Shown here: positions 25,014-33,393 of the stretch, piece after piece
How positions within the stretch are numbered: the first letter of the stretch is position 1
How the letters are laid out: every line of letters begins with the position of its first letter
Made by a program: the position numbers and the translations under genes
The notes under the pieces: model-generated
Database searches by the model: none
What the model saw: only the letters and a program-made list of their open reading frames with translations
Told to the model about the DNA's origin: nothing
Assembly (NCBI RefSeq): GCF_016908195.1
Contig: NZ_JAFBDK010000005.1
Location: 62,001-126,000 of the forward strand
DNA length: 64,000 nucleotides
Origin: Jeotgalibacillus terrae
Lineage (GTDB): Bacteria > Bacillota > Bacilli > Bacillales > Jeotgalibacillaceae
Reading direction: 5' to 3'

Positions 25014-25421
25014 ATGGAAGACCGGTTAAAAGGGCTGCGGAAATCTATGAAACAGACCACCTTTAAACAGTTGGATTTTTCCGATCAGCTTCGTAAAAGG
25101 GTACACGAAAAAATCACCCAATCTCATGAACGTGAAGAAGATATTCTGTTAGCAGTCTTACAGCTTCTCGGCAGCGAAAAGACAGGCTATGATTTGTCTC
25201 AGCTGTTGCGCGGGAGAGGCATCCAGTCTTTTGATAGAAATGAAGGTGCACTGTATACGCTGCTGCACCGCCTGGAACAGGACCACCTGATTCATTCCGG
25301 CTGGGATCATGACGGCGCGAAATATTATCAGCTGACCAATAAGGGTAAAAAGGTGCTGCAAAAATCAGAGAAAGCTGCTGGCAACAAACAATTTGGACTG
25401 AAAGAACTGACACAGGAGTGA
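25014..25421 (+). CDS. PadR family regulator with an extra N-terminal segment
   Basis: A 135-residue protein. Residues 40-115 form a PadR winged helix (GSEKTGYDLSQLL, then NEGALYTLLHRLEQDHLI and YYQLTNKGKKVLQKSE). The first ~38 residues (RLKGLRKSMKQTTFKQLDF) are charged, extra to a minimal PadR and reminiscent of the short cytoplasmic anti-sigma leaders encoded after ECF genes. It starts 4 bases after the sigma factor stop. It may act as the operon's regulator or sigma partner, which is inference. Confidence 0.82.
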   Translation: MEDRLKGLRKSMKQTTFKQLDFSDQLRKRVHEKITQSHEREEDILLAVLQLLGSEKTGYDLSQLLRGRGIQSFDRNEGALYTLLHRLEQDHLIHSGWDHDGAKYYQLTNKGKKVLQKSEKAAGNKQFGLKELTQE

Positions 25422-25428
25422 GAGGGCA

Positions 25429-26694
25429 GTGAAAAATAAAGGAGATCACTTTTTAAAAGAAGTCACCAATCATATTAAATCAAAGGAAGCCAGGAACTTT
25501 GTCACAACAGAATTGACGTTCCACCTGAAAAAGGCAAAGGGCTTCTGGCAGGAAAAAGGGTTAAGTGATGACACAGCAGAAGAGAAGGCGGTCGAACAGA
25601 TGGGCAGCCCCGTCAAGCTTGGCCAGGAGCTGAACAGGCTGCATAAGCCGAAGGTGGACTGGATGCTGATTGCATTGCTCGCAGCTGCGATGGGACTTGG
25701 CTTCTTACCTATTATCACGCTGGATTATACAGAAGCTTTTCTGGTGCAGAAGATCATCATTGTGCTGTTTGGTGTTGTGGCAGCTGTTGGTATTATGCTG
25801 TTTGATTACCGGAAGATCGAGCGGTTTGGGTGGGTGTTTTATATACTTGGTTCATTTCTTCTACTTACCCTAAGGTATTTTCCGACGACGATGATCCATG
25901 GACAGTCCTACATAGCATTTGGAATCATTACGATTGAAAGCTTGATGGCACTCCCTTTCTTTTTTCTTGCCTGGGCATCTTTTTTAAATAATCCTAAGGT
26001 GAGAATTTGGCAGATGGTATTATTGTTTATCTTCTCATTCTATCTATTCTTTTCTATCCCGAACCTTTCAATTGCCTTGATCTATACAGTCATGGTATTT
26101 GTCATGTTATGGTGGAGTCAATTCAGTAAGAAAAAAGTGATGCTGATGACGGCTGTTCCATTCGTGTTAACCGCCTCAGGAGGTGTGCCATTCTTTTTGG
26201 CAGCAGACGCATATCAAATGCACAGACTGATGGGTTATTTGAGCCCTGAAAAGTACGCAGATGCGGCAGGCTTTATGTATCTTCGTCTGGAAGAGATCTT
26301 CTCATCAGCGGGCTGGTTTGGTACGACCGGAGGATTTGAGTTCATTCCATATGCACACACGGACTATGTATTTGCCAGTATGACATTTTATTATGGTTAT
26401 GCCTTTGCATTCATTCTTGTTTTGATTCTATCGCTTTTCGCTATAAGAATGATCATGATTTCCCGCCATATGAACAGTTCATTTGGCAAACTGCTTCTCA
26501 CGGGAAGCATGACGCTTTTCATTGTTCAGTTCGTCTATAATATTGCCATGATGCTTGGACTGCTGCCACTCACATCAATCTCACTGCCTTTTATCAGCTA
26601 CGGGCTGATGCCAACGCTGTTTAATGCCTTTTTGATTGGGATTGTGTTGAGTGTGTATCGGCGTAAAAGCCTTGTGTCGGGGAGTTTTGCGTAG
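25429..26694 (+). CDS. FtsW/RodA/SpoVE family protein with N-terminal prefix domain
   Basis: A 421-residue membrane protein. The first ~75 residues are a cytoplasmic prefix (AEEKAVEQMGSPVKLGQELN) of the DUF1700/permease-prefix type. Then about ten TM helices follow with SEDS features: a large extracellular loop (residues ~255-310) and a C-terminal MLGLLPLTSISLPFISYG motif, the FtsW/RodA hallmark. SEDS proteins polymerise peptidoglycan glycan strands. Its GTG start lies 7 bases after the PadR gene. Coupling to an ECF sigma factor suggests an inducible cell-wall synthase that substitutes under stress. Confidence 0.85.
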   Translation: MKNKGDHFLKEVTNHIKSKEARNFVTTELTFHLKKAKGFWQEKGLSDDTAEEKAVEQMGSPVKLGQELNRLHKPKVDWMLIALLAAAMGLGFLPIITLDYTEAFLVQKIIIVLFGVVAAVGIMLFDYRKIERFGWVFYILGSFLLLTLRYFPTTMIHGQSYIAFGIITIESLMALPFFFLAWASFLNNPKVRIWQMVLLFIFSFYLFFSIPNLSIALIYTVMVFVMLWWSQFSKKKVMLMTAVPFVLTASGGVPFFLAADAYQMHRLMGYLSPEKYADAAGFMYLRLEEIFSSAGWFGTTGGFEFIPYAHTDYVFASMTFYYGYAFAFILVLILSLFAIRMIMISRHMNSSFGKLLLTGSMTLFIVQFVYNIAMMLGLLPLTSISLPFISYGLMPTLFNAFLIGIVLSVYRRKSLVSGSFA

Positions 26695-26702
26695 CTATAA
26701 AG

Positions 26703-26755
26703 AAGGGAAGTAACACGTGATTCACCTATTGAAGGAATCGCGTGTTACTTCCCTT
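26703..26755. terminator. Bidirectional terminator
   Basis: A 21-base stem (26703-26723 with 26735-26755) beginning AAGGGAAGTAACACG and ending in CTTCCCTT, with one G-T mismatch. It lies between convergent genes and is flanked by TACTTTTATT. Confidence 0.88.
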
Positions 26756-26759
26756 ACTT

Positions 26760-27197
26760 TTATTCCTTCAGGTTCTTTTTAAACACATAACTCACTCTAT
26801 CGTAATTCAATCTCTCCTCATAAAAGCGATGGGCATCCTCACGCTGCAGTCCTGAAGACAGGGCCACACTTTCATAATTTTTATCCTTTGCCCATTCATG
26901 AACATAGGTGATCAGCTTTTCGCCATAACCATTTGATCGCTGACTTTGATCAGTCACCAAATCACATACCCAGATGAACCGGCCGTAATACAGTGTAATC
27001 ATTGGCTTGAAGCCAATCACAGAGACGATTTCACCGTTATCATATAACGCATGCATTTCATAACGATCTTTTTCGTGTGCTTCACGTACTAATTTCAGGT
27101 AGGTATTTAGATTAAGGTGTGTACGGAGCTGCTTCATAACCTGAAAAGCGTTTGTCCATTCCTGTTCTGTGGTTAATTGTTTTGCTTCTTCAGTCAT
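26760..27197 (-). CDS. GNAT family N-acetyltransferase
   Basis: A 145-residue acetyltransferase. The acetyl-CoA loop is represented by DQSQRSNGYGEKLITYVHEWA (Q/R-x-x-G-x-G/A), preceded by the beta strand WVCDLVTD. The C-terminal EDAHRFYEERLNYDRVSYVFKK is the usual GNAT end. The third of three consecutive ATGs (27197) has the best distance to AAGGAG. The acceptor is unknown. It lies downstream of the YhaP-like gene but is separated from it by about 50 bases, so co-transcription is possible. Confidence 0.88.
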   Translation of the reverse strand: MTEEAKQLTTEQEWTNAFQVMKQLRTHLNLNTYLKLVREAHEKDRYEMHALYDNGEIVSVIGFKPMITLYYGRFIWVCDLVTDQSQRSNGYGEKLITYVHEWAKDKNYESVALSSGLQREDAHRFYEERLNYDRVSYVFKKNLKE

Positions 27198-27250
27198 CAT
27201 CATTCTCCTTTCAGCGCGGCTGGCTCAGCCTCTCCACTGCTTTTAACCAA

Positions 27251-28477
27251 CTACGAACGAACCCACTTCATAATCTCGCCCATTGAAGCATTTTTCCCGT
27301 ATAACAGGATGCCGACTTCAAAGATTTTTCCGGCAAGCTTCATTACAAGCCACACGGATAGAACTAGAATCGCCAGTGCAATACCGATTTCAACCCAAGG
27401 CCATTCTTCAAGTAATGATAATCGCATGATCATAACAGCAGGGGAGGTAAATGGAATATAGGTACCAACCTGTGCTGCAAGTCCATTTGGATCGGATAGA
27501 ATAGGTCCGATCAGAATCAGCGGAGAAAATGGCAGCATCATAATCATGCCCTGGAAGTTACTTGTCGAGCTGATGTCTTCAACAGTTGCACCAAGTCCGA
27601 CAAAGAGAGCGGCGAATAACAGGTAACCAATCAGTGCGATGACAATCAGCAGCGCGAGCTCCGGTACGAATAGGTATTCCATAATAGGGAAGTCATTGAA
27701 CCTCCAGATCACAAATGGCAGTGCAATCAGCAGCCATACCCCAACTTGAAGCATACCAAGCCAAAAGTAGCCGATGATTTTTCCCTGCATCAAGTCACTT
27801 GGTGTCAGTGATGAAAGAACAATTTCAGATACTTTTTCCTTCTTTTCCTGTGAAGCACTCTGGAAGATCATCATCCCTGTCATCACGATAGAGAATAAAA
27901 TCAGCCCGGCGAATGCACCCGGAATGATACGCGCGAGTTCATTAACCCCTGTATCAGCAGCCTGCTCTGAGTCTGACAGTTCTTCTGCATTAAACTGAAT
28001 CCCGTTCGTCACAGCAGCCATCTGTTCTGCTGATAGCCCGGCATTTTGCAGATTCAGCTGCTGTAGTGGTGCTGCAAGAAGCTGGACCTCACCTGCAAAT
28101 GAGTCAGGTGTATCCTCCGTAGTGTAATAGGTGATCTGCCCCTCACTTAGAGCAGCTTCATCAAGCGCAAGATACACCGCGCTTTCATCCTCATCCAACC
28201 CGTCTCTCCATTCATCAGGAGAAGCAGTTACAACGCTGGTCTCCCAGTTCAGGTCAGCATTGCTGAGGTAAGGCTCAATTTGTTCTGCCCATATGCCGGA
28301 CGGATCTGACACAGAGACATTGACCGGTTCTGCGTCATCACCTGATCCTGATAACAGTGTCGGGAGGGTAGCGAATAGAATGAAAAGCACCGGTGTTAAC
28401 AGGAGTGAAATAATGAACGATTTATTTTTGACATTCCGTTTGAATTCCCAGCGGGCGACTTTTAAACTGTTACGCAT
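27251..28477 (-). CDS. yhaP: ABC transporter permease, YhaP/NatB-like
   Basis: A 408-residue permease with a signal-anchor-like first helix, a ~170-residue extracytoplasmic domain (SVSDPSGIWAEQIEPYLSN, then LDEAALSEGQITYYTTED) and five or more C-terminal TM helices (IPGAFAGLILFSIVMTG and onward), followed by FQSASQEKKEKVSEIVLSS. This is the NatB/YhaP layout of sodium or drug export systems. ATG at 28477 overlaps the YhaQ-like gene by 8 bases, so both are translationally coupled. It closes the five-gene minus-strand operon. Confidence 0.88.
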   Translation of the reverse strand: MRNSLKVARWEFKRNVKNKSFIISLLLTPVLFILFATLPTLLSGSGDDAEPVNVSVSDPSGIWAEQIEPYLSNADLNWETSVVTASPDEWRDGLDEDESAVYLALDEAALSEGQITYYTTEDTPDSFAGEVQLLAAPLQQLNLQNAGLSAEQMAAVTNGIQFNAEELSDSEQAADTGVNELARIIPGAFAGLILFSIVMTGMMIFQSASQEKKEKVSEIVLSSLTPSDLMQGKIIGYFWLGMLQVGVWLLIALPFVIWRFNDFPIMEYLFVPELALLIVIALIGYLLFAALFVGLGATVEDISSTSNFQGMIMMLPFSPLILIGPILSDPNGLAAQVGTYIPFTSPAVMIMRLSLLEEWPWVEIGIALAILVLSVWLVMKLAGKIFEVGILLYGKNASMGEIMKWVRS

Positions 28478-29405
28478 ATTTTTCTTCCTCCTCTGCTGCA
28501 AGTGTCCGATCTGAGGCAACGTCAATAAAGATTTCATGAAGCGAAATCCGATCCAGTCTGAATTCCTCGATCTGAATGTCTGAAGGCAGCTTGCGGATCC
28601 ATTCTGCCGCTTTCAGGTTCTGATCCAGAAACAGAACAGATACGTTATCCTGCTGCTCAACCCTGGTCACATAAGGAATCGTCTTCAGTTTATTCTCATC
28701 ATTTAGACCGTGAATTGTGCACTTGAAGCTTGCGTACTCTCTTTTTACTTCATCCATTGTCCCGCTGATCACTTCTCTGCCTTTATGAATCATGATCAAG
28801 CGGTCTGCCATTTCCTCAACTAGATTCATCTGGTGGGCTGAGAGAAGAATGGCCGTTCCATTTCTGGCAAGCTCTCTGATCTCTTCCTTGAATACTTCCT
28901 GACTGACAGGATCAAGTCCTGAGAACGGTTCATCTAAAATCAACAGCTCCGGTTCATGGATGATAGATGCGATGAACTGAACTTTCTGACCCATTCCTTT
29001 TGAGAGCTCTTCAATTGAAACTTTATCTTTTCCCTCAAGGCCGAACTTTTTCAGATAAGACAATGCACGCTCTTTTGCCTTTTTCTGCGGATAGTCCTTG
29101 AGCTCTGCAAAGTAGAGCAGAATATCCATAATCTTCACGTTCTTATACAGACCGCGTTCCTCCGGCAGGTAGCCGATTTTATGCTTTGGAATCTGGCCCT
29201 CCTTCTCACCGTGGAATTTGATCGTTCCGTGATCCGGATAGAGAATGCCCATAATACTTCTGATGGTCGTTGATTTTCCGGCACCGTTTGGACCGAGGAG
29301 GGCTGTGATTTCTCCCTTTCTTACATTGAATGAAACGTCGTGAAGCACCTGCTGATCTTTAAATGACTTCTGAAGACTTTGGACGGTAAGCGCAATTTCA
29401 GACAT
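28470..29405 (-). CDS. yhaQ: ABC transporter ATP-binding protein, YhaQ/NatA-like
   Basis: A 311-residue ATPase. Walker A is GPNGAGKST, the signature is LSKGMGQKVQFIASI, Walker B is LLILDEPFSGLDP and the H-loop is SAHQMN. The C-terminal extension is as in NatA/YhaQ. Its start overlaps the preceding ATPase gene and its end overlaps the permease gene, each by 8 bases. With YhaP it forms an ABC-2 exporter, controlled with the other genes of the YtrA-type operon. Confidence 0.9.
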   Translation of the reverse strand: MSEIALTVQSLQKSFKDQQVLHDVSFNVRKGEITALLGPNGAGKSTTIRSIMGILYPDHGTIKFHGEKEGQIPKHKIGYLPEERGLYKNVKIMDILLYFAELKDYPQKKAKERALSYLKKFGLEGKDKVSIEELSKGMGQKVQFIASIIHEPELLILDEPFSGLDPVSQEVFKEEIRELARNGTAILLSAHQMNLVEEMADRLIMIHKGREVISGTMDEVKREYASFKCTIHGLNDENKLKTIPYVTRVEQQDNVSVLFLDQNLKAAEWIRKLPSDIQIEEFRLDRISLHEIFIDVASDRTLAAEEEEKYA

Positions 29406-30270
29406 TAATCATTTCCCCTTCCATTAAAATTTCCTGAATAATATCCTCAAGCTCAGGTACTTGCTCATCAACAATGACCAGCCCGTTTTTAGAAAGATAG
29501 GCCATCGTAGCTTCCGGGTGATTTGATAAAATAACCTTCTTATAGGTACGCTTAATCTCACCAGGTATGCGGCTTACTTGCGGCTCTTCCTTCAGCCAGA
29601 ACAACCGGTAAGATGATACGAGCGAATCTTTTTCAAGCAGACGTGTAACAGATCCTTTGTTAATGAATACAAGGTAGTCAGCAAGCTTTTTAATATCGTC
29701 TGCCTGATGCGATGCAATCAGCACCGTTCTGTCTCCTCTTTCCATCAGCTCAAGTAAAAACTGAATAAAATAATTTCTCGACGGAATGTCCATCGCAGCT
29801 GTCGGCTCATCCAGCATGAGAATGGGAGTATTTTTTCCAAAGTTTAATGCAAGATTTAACTTCGTCTTCACACCGGGAGACAGCTTCTGAACTTTCTTAT
29901 TCAGTGGAATGTTCAGCTTTTCGGAGAATCTTCTGAACAGCGATTCGTCCCATGACGGATAGACTTCTGCCATCAGGTTACGCAGCTGTTCGCCTGTGAA
30001 AGCATCACAGCCAATCATTGTCTGAGCCTGATAAGCGATCTGCTGTTTCCATGCGTCATCTTCGCCCCTGACAGAATGACCAAACACCTCAATCTCTCCG
30101 TTGTCCTGTTTGACAAGGTTCATCAGCATTTTGAAAAAGGTACTTTTTCCGGCACCATTTGTCCCGACTATCGCACTAATGGTTCCTTCTTCAAAGGTAA
30201 GGTCCTGAATGTTCAAATGAAATTCGTCAATGGATTTTTCGATATTCCTGATCGTTAATGGGAAAGTCAT
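29398..30270 (-). CDS. ABC transporter ATP-binding protein (YtrB-like)
   Basis: A 290-residue ATPase. Walker A is GTNGAGKST, a diverged signature is LSPGVKTKLNLALN, Walker B is ILMLDEPTAAMD and the H-loop is ASHQ. It sits between the GntR/YtrA-like regulator (4-base overlap) and YhaQ. The likely membrane partner is the 241-residue protein at the operon start, as in ytr-type systems. The C-terminal ~80 residues are an accessory domain of unknown role. Confidence 0.88.
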   Translation of the reverse strand: MTFPLTIRNIEKSIDEFHLNIQDLTFEEGTISAIVGTNGAGKSTFFKMLMNLVKQDNGEIEVFGHSVRGEDDAWKQQIAYQAQTMIGCDAFTGEQLRNLMAEVYPSWDESLFRRFSEKLNIPLNKKVQKLSPGVKTKLNLALNFGKNTPILMLDEPTAAMDIPSRNYFIQFLLELMERGDRTVLIASHQADDIKKLADYLVFINKGSVTRLLEKDSLVSSYRLFWLKEEPQVSRIPGEIKRTYKKVILSNHPEATMAYLSKNGLVIVDEQVPELEDIIQEILMEGEMINV

Positions 30271-30656
30271 TGGTTTTCCTCCTTTTGAAGCAGCGTTTTG
30301 ACCATGCGAACGATGTCCTCATCTGAACATTCATGTTGTCGTGCTATAGAGATTGCTTTCGAAATTGCATCTTCAACTGCCTGACTGGCCATTGATGTTT
30401 TCATAGCAGGATCCACCTCTGCGACAAATGTTCCCTTTCCCTGAGAGGTCTGGATGAATCCACTATACTCAAGGTTCTGATAGGCTCTTCTGATTGTAAT
30501 GGAGCTGATCTCGAGCTCCTTTGCCAATAACCTGATAGAAGGAAGGGGGTCTCCGGTTGCCAGCTGTCCGCTTGCAATCAGTGCTTTGATCTGGTTTTCG
30601 ATCTGATGATAGATCGGTTCCCGGGAAGACTTGGAAAGCCGAATTGGAAGATTCAT
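30267..30656 (-). CDS. GntR family regulator, YtrA subfamily
   Basis: A 129-residue YtrA-type repressor. The winged helix (residues 10-78) reads PIYHQIENQIKALIASGQL, then LPSIRLLAKELEISSITIRR and SQGKGTFVAEV. A short helical C-terminal domain (~45 residues) replaces a large effector domain. YtrA proteins repress their own ABC operons and respond to cell-wall antibiotics. The palindrome AGTGTGTAT-N6-ATACACACT over the operon promoter is the likely operator. Confidence 0.92.
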   Translation of the reverse strand: MNLPIRLSKSSREPIYHQIENQIKALIASGQLATGDPLPSIRLLAKELEISSITIRRAYQNLEYSGFIQTSQGKGTFVAEVDPAMKTSMASQAVEDAISKAISIARQHECSDEDIVRMVKTLLQKEENQ

Positions 30657-30668
30657 GTCAGCCCTCCT

Positions 30669-31394
30669 TTATTGTAAGTAATCATTTTTTTGGATTTGCT
30701 TCTTAGCATGATTGAACCAGTACCACGTGACAAGACATGCAATAAGAATAGACACAATGATTGAAAGAATAGTGAAATCATTAGCCATCTGGATCGTCCA
30801 TTTGAAAAAACCTGTATCAAGCCATACTTGAAAAATCAGATACATGCCAACAAAAAACACGATGATGATCATATACGACCAGAAAAACGTAAACCGTTTA
30901 ATCTGATCACCTGGATCACTGGCAGGGAAGATCCCGCCAATAGAAAAACTGATACAAAGCCAGGTGATGATCAGTGCAATCATAGGCAGCGGCTCAATGG
31001 CTTCCCGAAGGTCTGTTGAGAAAATATAGGTGCCAACCAGAACGATTGTGATCCCTATAAAAATAGAAAGGTAAGGTAATATAAAGCGGCTTGCCACAAG
31101 TACATTACGTTTGATAGGAAGCTGATTCAGCATCGCAAAATAGGGTGAAGCATATAATCCGTCATCTAATTTCTGATATTGAAAGTTTTTCGGTTTAATC
31201 GAAAAAGCGAGGGAGCCGACGTAAATAATAAGAAAAGCATCCAACAGAAAGATATTTTCTTCAAGGTAAGGAGGCATCGTCAGATAAAAGAAAAAAGTGT
31301 AGATGCCTGCAATCAAAAGCAGAAGTAAATAATGTTTTTTTGATACATCCAATTCGAGCTTTGCCAGCCAGAATGCTTTACGCATAGTATCCAT
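30669..31394 (-). CDS. Hypothetical ABC-2-like membrane protein, first gene of the operon
   Basis: A 241-residue protein with six TM helices and cytoplasmic N-terminus (MRKAFWLAKLELDVSKKHY). It is probably the permease partner of the YtrB-like ATPase. ATG at 31394 is 9 bases behind AAAGGAG; earlier in-frame starts fall in the operator or too close to the ribosome binding site. The gene precedes the GntR regulator by 12 bases. Its position next to the promoter makes it the first product of the operon. Confidence 0.78.
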   Translation of the reverse strand: MDTMRKAFWLAKLELDVSKKHYLLLLLIAGIYTFFFYLTMPPYLEENIFLLDAFLIIYVGSLAFSIKPKNFQYQKLDDGLYASPYFAMLNQLPIKRNVLVASRFILPYLSIFIGITIVLVGTYIFSTDLREAIEPLPMIALIITWLCISFSIGGIFPASDPGDQIKRFTFFWSYMIIIVFFVGMYLIFQVWLDTGFFKWTIQMANDFTILSIIVSILIACLVTWYWFNHAKKQIQKNDYLQ

Positions 31395-31427
31395 CTGCAT
31401 AAGCTCCTTTCCTTTTTTTAGTGTATA

Positions 31428-31451
31428 AGTGTGTATGTCTATATACACACT
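31428..31451. promoter_or_regulatory. YtrA-type operator
   Basis: A perfect 9-bp inverted repeat, AGTGTGTAT (31428-31436) and ATACACACT (31443-31451), separated by six bases and overlapping the -10 of the operon promoter. It resembles the AGTGTA/TACACT half-sites known for YtrA. Confidence 0.75.
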
Positions 31452-31477
31452 ATAAAACAGGTGAAAGAATAGTTCAA
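31449..31477 (-). promoter_or_regulatory. Promoter of the YtrA-type ABC operon
   Basis: Minus strand TTGAAC (31477-31472), 17-base spacer, TATAGT (31454-31449). The operator overlaps the -10, so a bound repressor would block polymerase. Confidence 0.65.
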
Positions 31478-31630
31478 CTGTTTTTGAAGTAGTAATTAAA
31501 ATCCATTTGATAAAGAGGATGATGAATACTGAAAGTTGAATAATAGTGTTAAGTGGTGGTTCAGCGGAAGCTTGTTAGCATTCATATCAGATTCATATGA
31601 GGTCTACTAATAACCAAAGGAGAGCGATAA

Positions 31631-32329
31631 ATGAGACAAATTATAGCGTTAGGCGGCGGAGGTTTTTCGATGGAGCCGGAGAATCTTCTGCTGGATCAGT
31701 ACATATTAGATCAAGCCGAAACAGTAGCTCCAAAAGTATGTTTTGTTCCAACTGCAAGCGGAGATCAGGATAACTATATACATAGATTTTACGAAGCGTT
31801 TAAAACGCTTGCGTGCCATCCAACTCACTTATCCCTGTTTCAGCCGGCATTCAATGACCTGGAACAATTTGTGCTTGATCAGGATATCATTTACGTCGGT
31901 GGAGGCAGCACCCGGAACATGCTTGCTTTGTGGAAAGAATGGGGACTGGATGTAATTTTGAAGAAAGCGTACGAACAGGGGGTTATTCTTGCAGGAATCA
32001 GTGCGGGTTCGGTCTGCTGGTTTGAAGAGGGGCTGACTGACCCATTGAATGCGCCGCTCTATAAAATCAACGGGCTAGGCTTGCTGAGTGGCAGTAACTG
32101 TCCTCATTTTGATGGAGAAATTAAGAGAAAGCCCTCTTACTATGAATTGATACTGGAAGGGGAAATAAAAGAGGGTTACGCAGTTGATGACGGTGTAGCG
32201 CTGCACTTCATTGATGAAACTCTATCTGCTTCTGTCAGTTCCAGAAAACATGCGCAGGCTTATTTTATTCAGCGTGTGGATGGGGAAATTGAAGAGGTAA
32301 GCGTTGAGACAGAATATTTAAGGAAGTAA
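31631..32329 (+). CDS. Peptidase E (S51 family)
   Basis: A 232-residue protein of the alpha-aspartyl dipeptidase/cyanophycinase family. The N-terminus is IIALGGGGFSME, followed by CFVPTASGDQDNYI and IYVGGGSTRNML. The nucleophile elbow AGISAGSVCWFE carries the catalytic Ser in GISAGS. It resembles B. subtilis YgaJ. AAAGGAGAG precedes the ATG. It is cytoplasmic, with probable N-terminal aspartyl dipeptide substrates by family. Confidence 0.9.
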   Translation: MRQIIALGGGGFSMEPENLLLDQYILDQAETVAPKVCFVPTASGDQDNYIHRFYEAFKTLACHPTHLSLFQPAFNDLEQFVLDQDIIYVGGGSTRNMLALWKEWGLDVILKKAYEQGVILAGISAGSVCWFEEGLTDPLNAPLYKINGLGLLSGSNCPHFDGEIKRKPSYYELILEGEIKEGYAVDDGVALHFIDETLSASVSSRKHAQAYFIQRVDGEIEEVSVETEYLRK

Positions 32330-32385
32330 CTTTTGTCAGCTGTGTTTTTTGTGATGACTCTGTTAACGTATTAAGGGAAGATGGT

Positions 32386-32512
32386 TATAATAAGAGAAGA
32401 GCGCTAACTCTTCTATTCTGCAGCCTCTGCCGTCAGTGTGGTGGTTGTCATTTAAATGTTATTTGAGAGAACCACCCTTTTGCTTCCGACGGCGCAGGGT
32501 GGTTTATCTTTT
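32386..32512 (+). ncRNA. Candidate short structured RNA with own promoter and terminator
   Basis: TTAACG (32363-32368), a 17-base spacer and a perfect TATAAT (32386-32391) predict a start near 32398. No credible ORF follows. Two structures are visible: AGAAGAG/CTCTTCT near the 5' end (32395-32414) and a 3' hairpin AACCACCCT (32470-32478) with AGGGTGGTT (32496-32504) followed by TATCTTTTC. The RNA would be about 110 nt. The AACCACCCT...AGGGTGGTT hairpin resembles the 3' part of holin-like toxin loci such as the one at 45563, so an antitoxin-like RNA is possible. Confidence 0.5.
32470..32504 (+). terminator. Terminator of the short RNA
   Basis: A perfect 9-bp stem AACCACCCT/AGGGTGGTT, loop of 17 bases, then a T-rich tail on the plus strand. 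It might also end the convergent hydrolase transcript. Confidence 0.65.
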
Positions 32513-32549
32513 CGTCCAAGCATTTGAACCATCACTTCATATAAAAATA

Positions 32550-33260
32550 TTAAATATTTTTAATAAACGTATGTAACACTTCAGAATATAAGTCTGGTTG
32601 TTCTCTATGTACCAAATGTCCGGAAAAAGGAATAACTGATATGTTGATATTCTGATTTAGTTGCTTATAAGTTAAAGCAGCTGAGACTTCAAGCTCCTGT
32701 TGATCACCAACAACGCATAATGTTGGAGTTTTAAGACTTGAAACATCTCCTGTCTCATCAAAAGGGTAAAAATCTTCAGCGGTAAAAGATTGAAGTGTGG
32801 CCTTCCAATCATTGTCGCCATGAATGTCGTTTAAAAACGTTACAGCCTCCTGGTTATCAAACAATTGATCATATGATGCAGCTTCTTCATTTGAGAGTTC
32901 TGTCCAATTGACAGGCACTGAAGGAAGCACTCCGGAAAAACTGAGAGACTTTACCTTACCCGGATGAGCTTTCGCGAACATTAAAGCTGCAATGCCGCCT
33001 ATAGAAACCCCTGCGATATGACATTGTTCAACATTTAGAGATTCCAGCGTATCACTTAAATCCTGTACACATCGATTGAAGTAGTGATCAAGTTCCCCAG
33101 GAGACTTTCCGTGCCCTCTCAAATCAGGCCTAATGACTTTAAAGTTTCTTACTGAAAAATATTCGCTCTGTTCCTGGTACTCGGTAAGCCCCGTCATCCC
33201 TCCTGAATGAATCAGTATCAAAGGTTCTCCGTCACCGGTAATGTGTGTATTCAAAATCAT
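32550..33260 (-). CDS. Alpha/beta hydrolase
   Basis: A 236-residue alpha/beta-hydrolase. The oxyanion region is LILIHSGGMTG, the nucleophile elbow is AGVSIGG (catalytic Ser), the acid is in LCVVGDQQE and the catalytic His is in FSGHLVHREQP. PDLRGHGKSPG is also typical. The size and short cap suggest an esterase or lactonase-like enzyme; the substrate cannot be read. It is monocistronic on the minus strand, next to the candidate small RNA. Confidence 0.9.
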   Translation of the reverse strand: MILNTHITGDGEPLILIHSGGMTGLTEYQEQSEYFSVRNFKVIRPDLRGHGKSPGELDHYFNRCVQDLSDTLESLNVEQCHIAGVSIGGIAALMFAKAHPGKVKSLSFSGVLPSVPVNWTELSNEEAASYDQLFDNQEAVTFLNDIHGDNDWKATLQSFTAEDFYPFDETGDVSSLKTPTLCVVGDQQELEVSAALTYKQLNQNINISVIPFSGHLVHREQPDLYSEVLHTFIKNI

Positions 33261-33393
33261 ATTCGTCCACCTGCCTCTTTACTAATCATACAAACAACAT
33301 AAAATATGTTTTACTGCATAAAAACTTACAAATGGATTATATCATGAAGGCGTTTACTTAACATGCAGACTAGCAGCATATTAAAGCTATCAA

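Noticed and set aside
32340-32470. Short frames within the candidate small RNA
   Set aside because: None has a ribosome binding site at proper distance and none resembles holin-like toxins, so the transcript is treated as non-coding.
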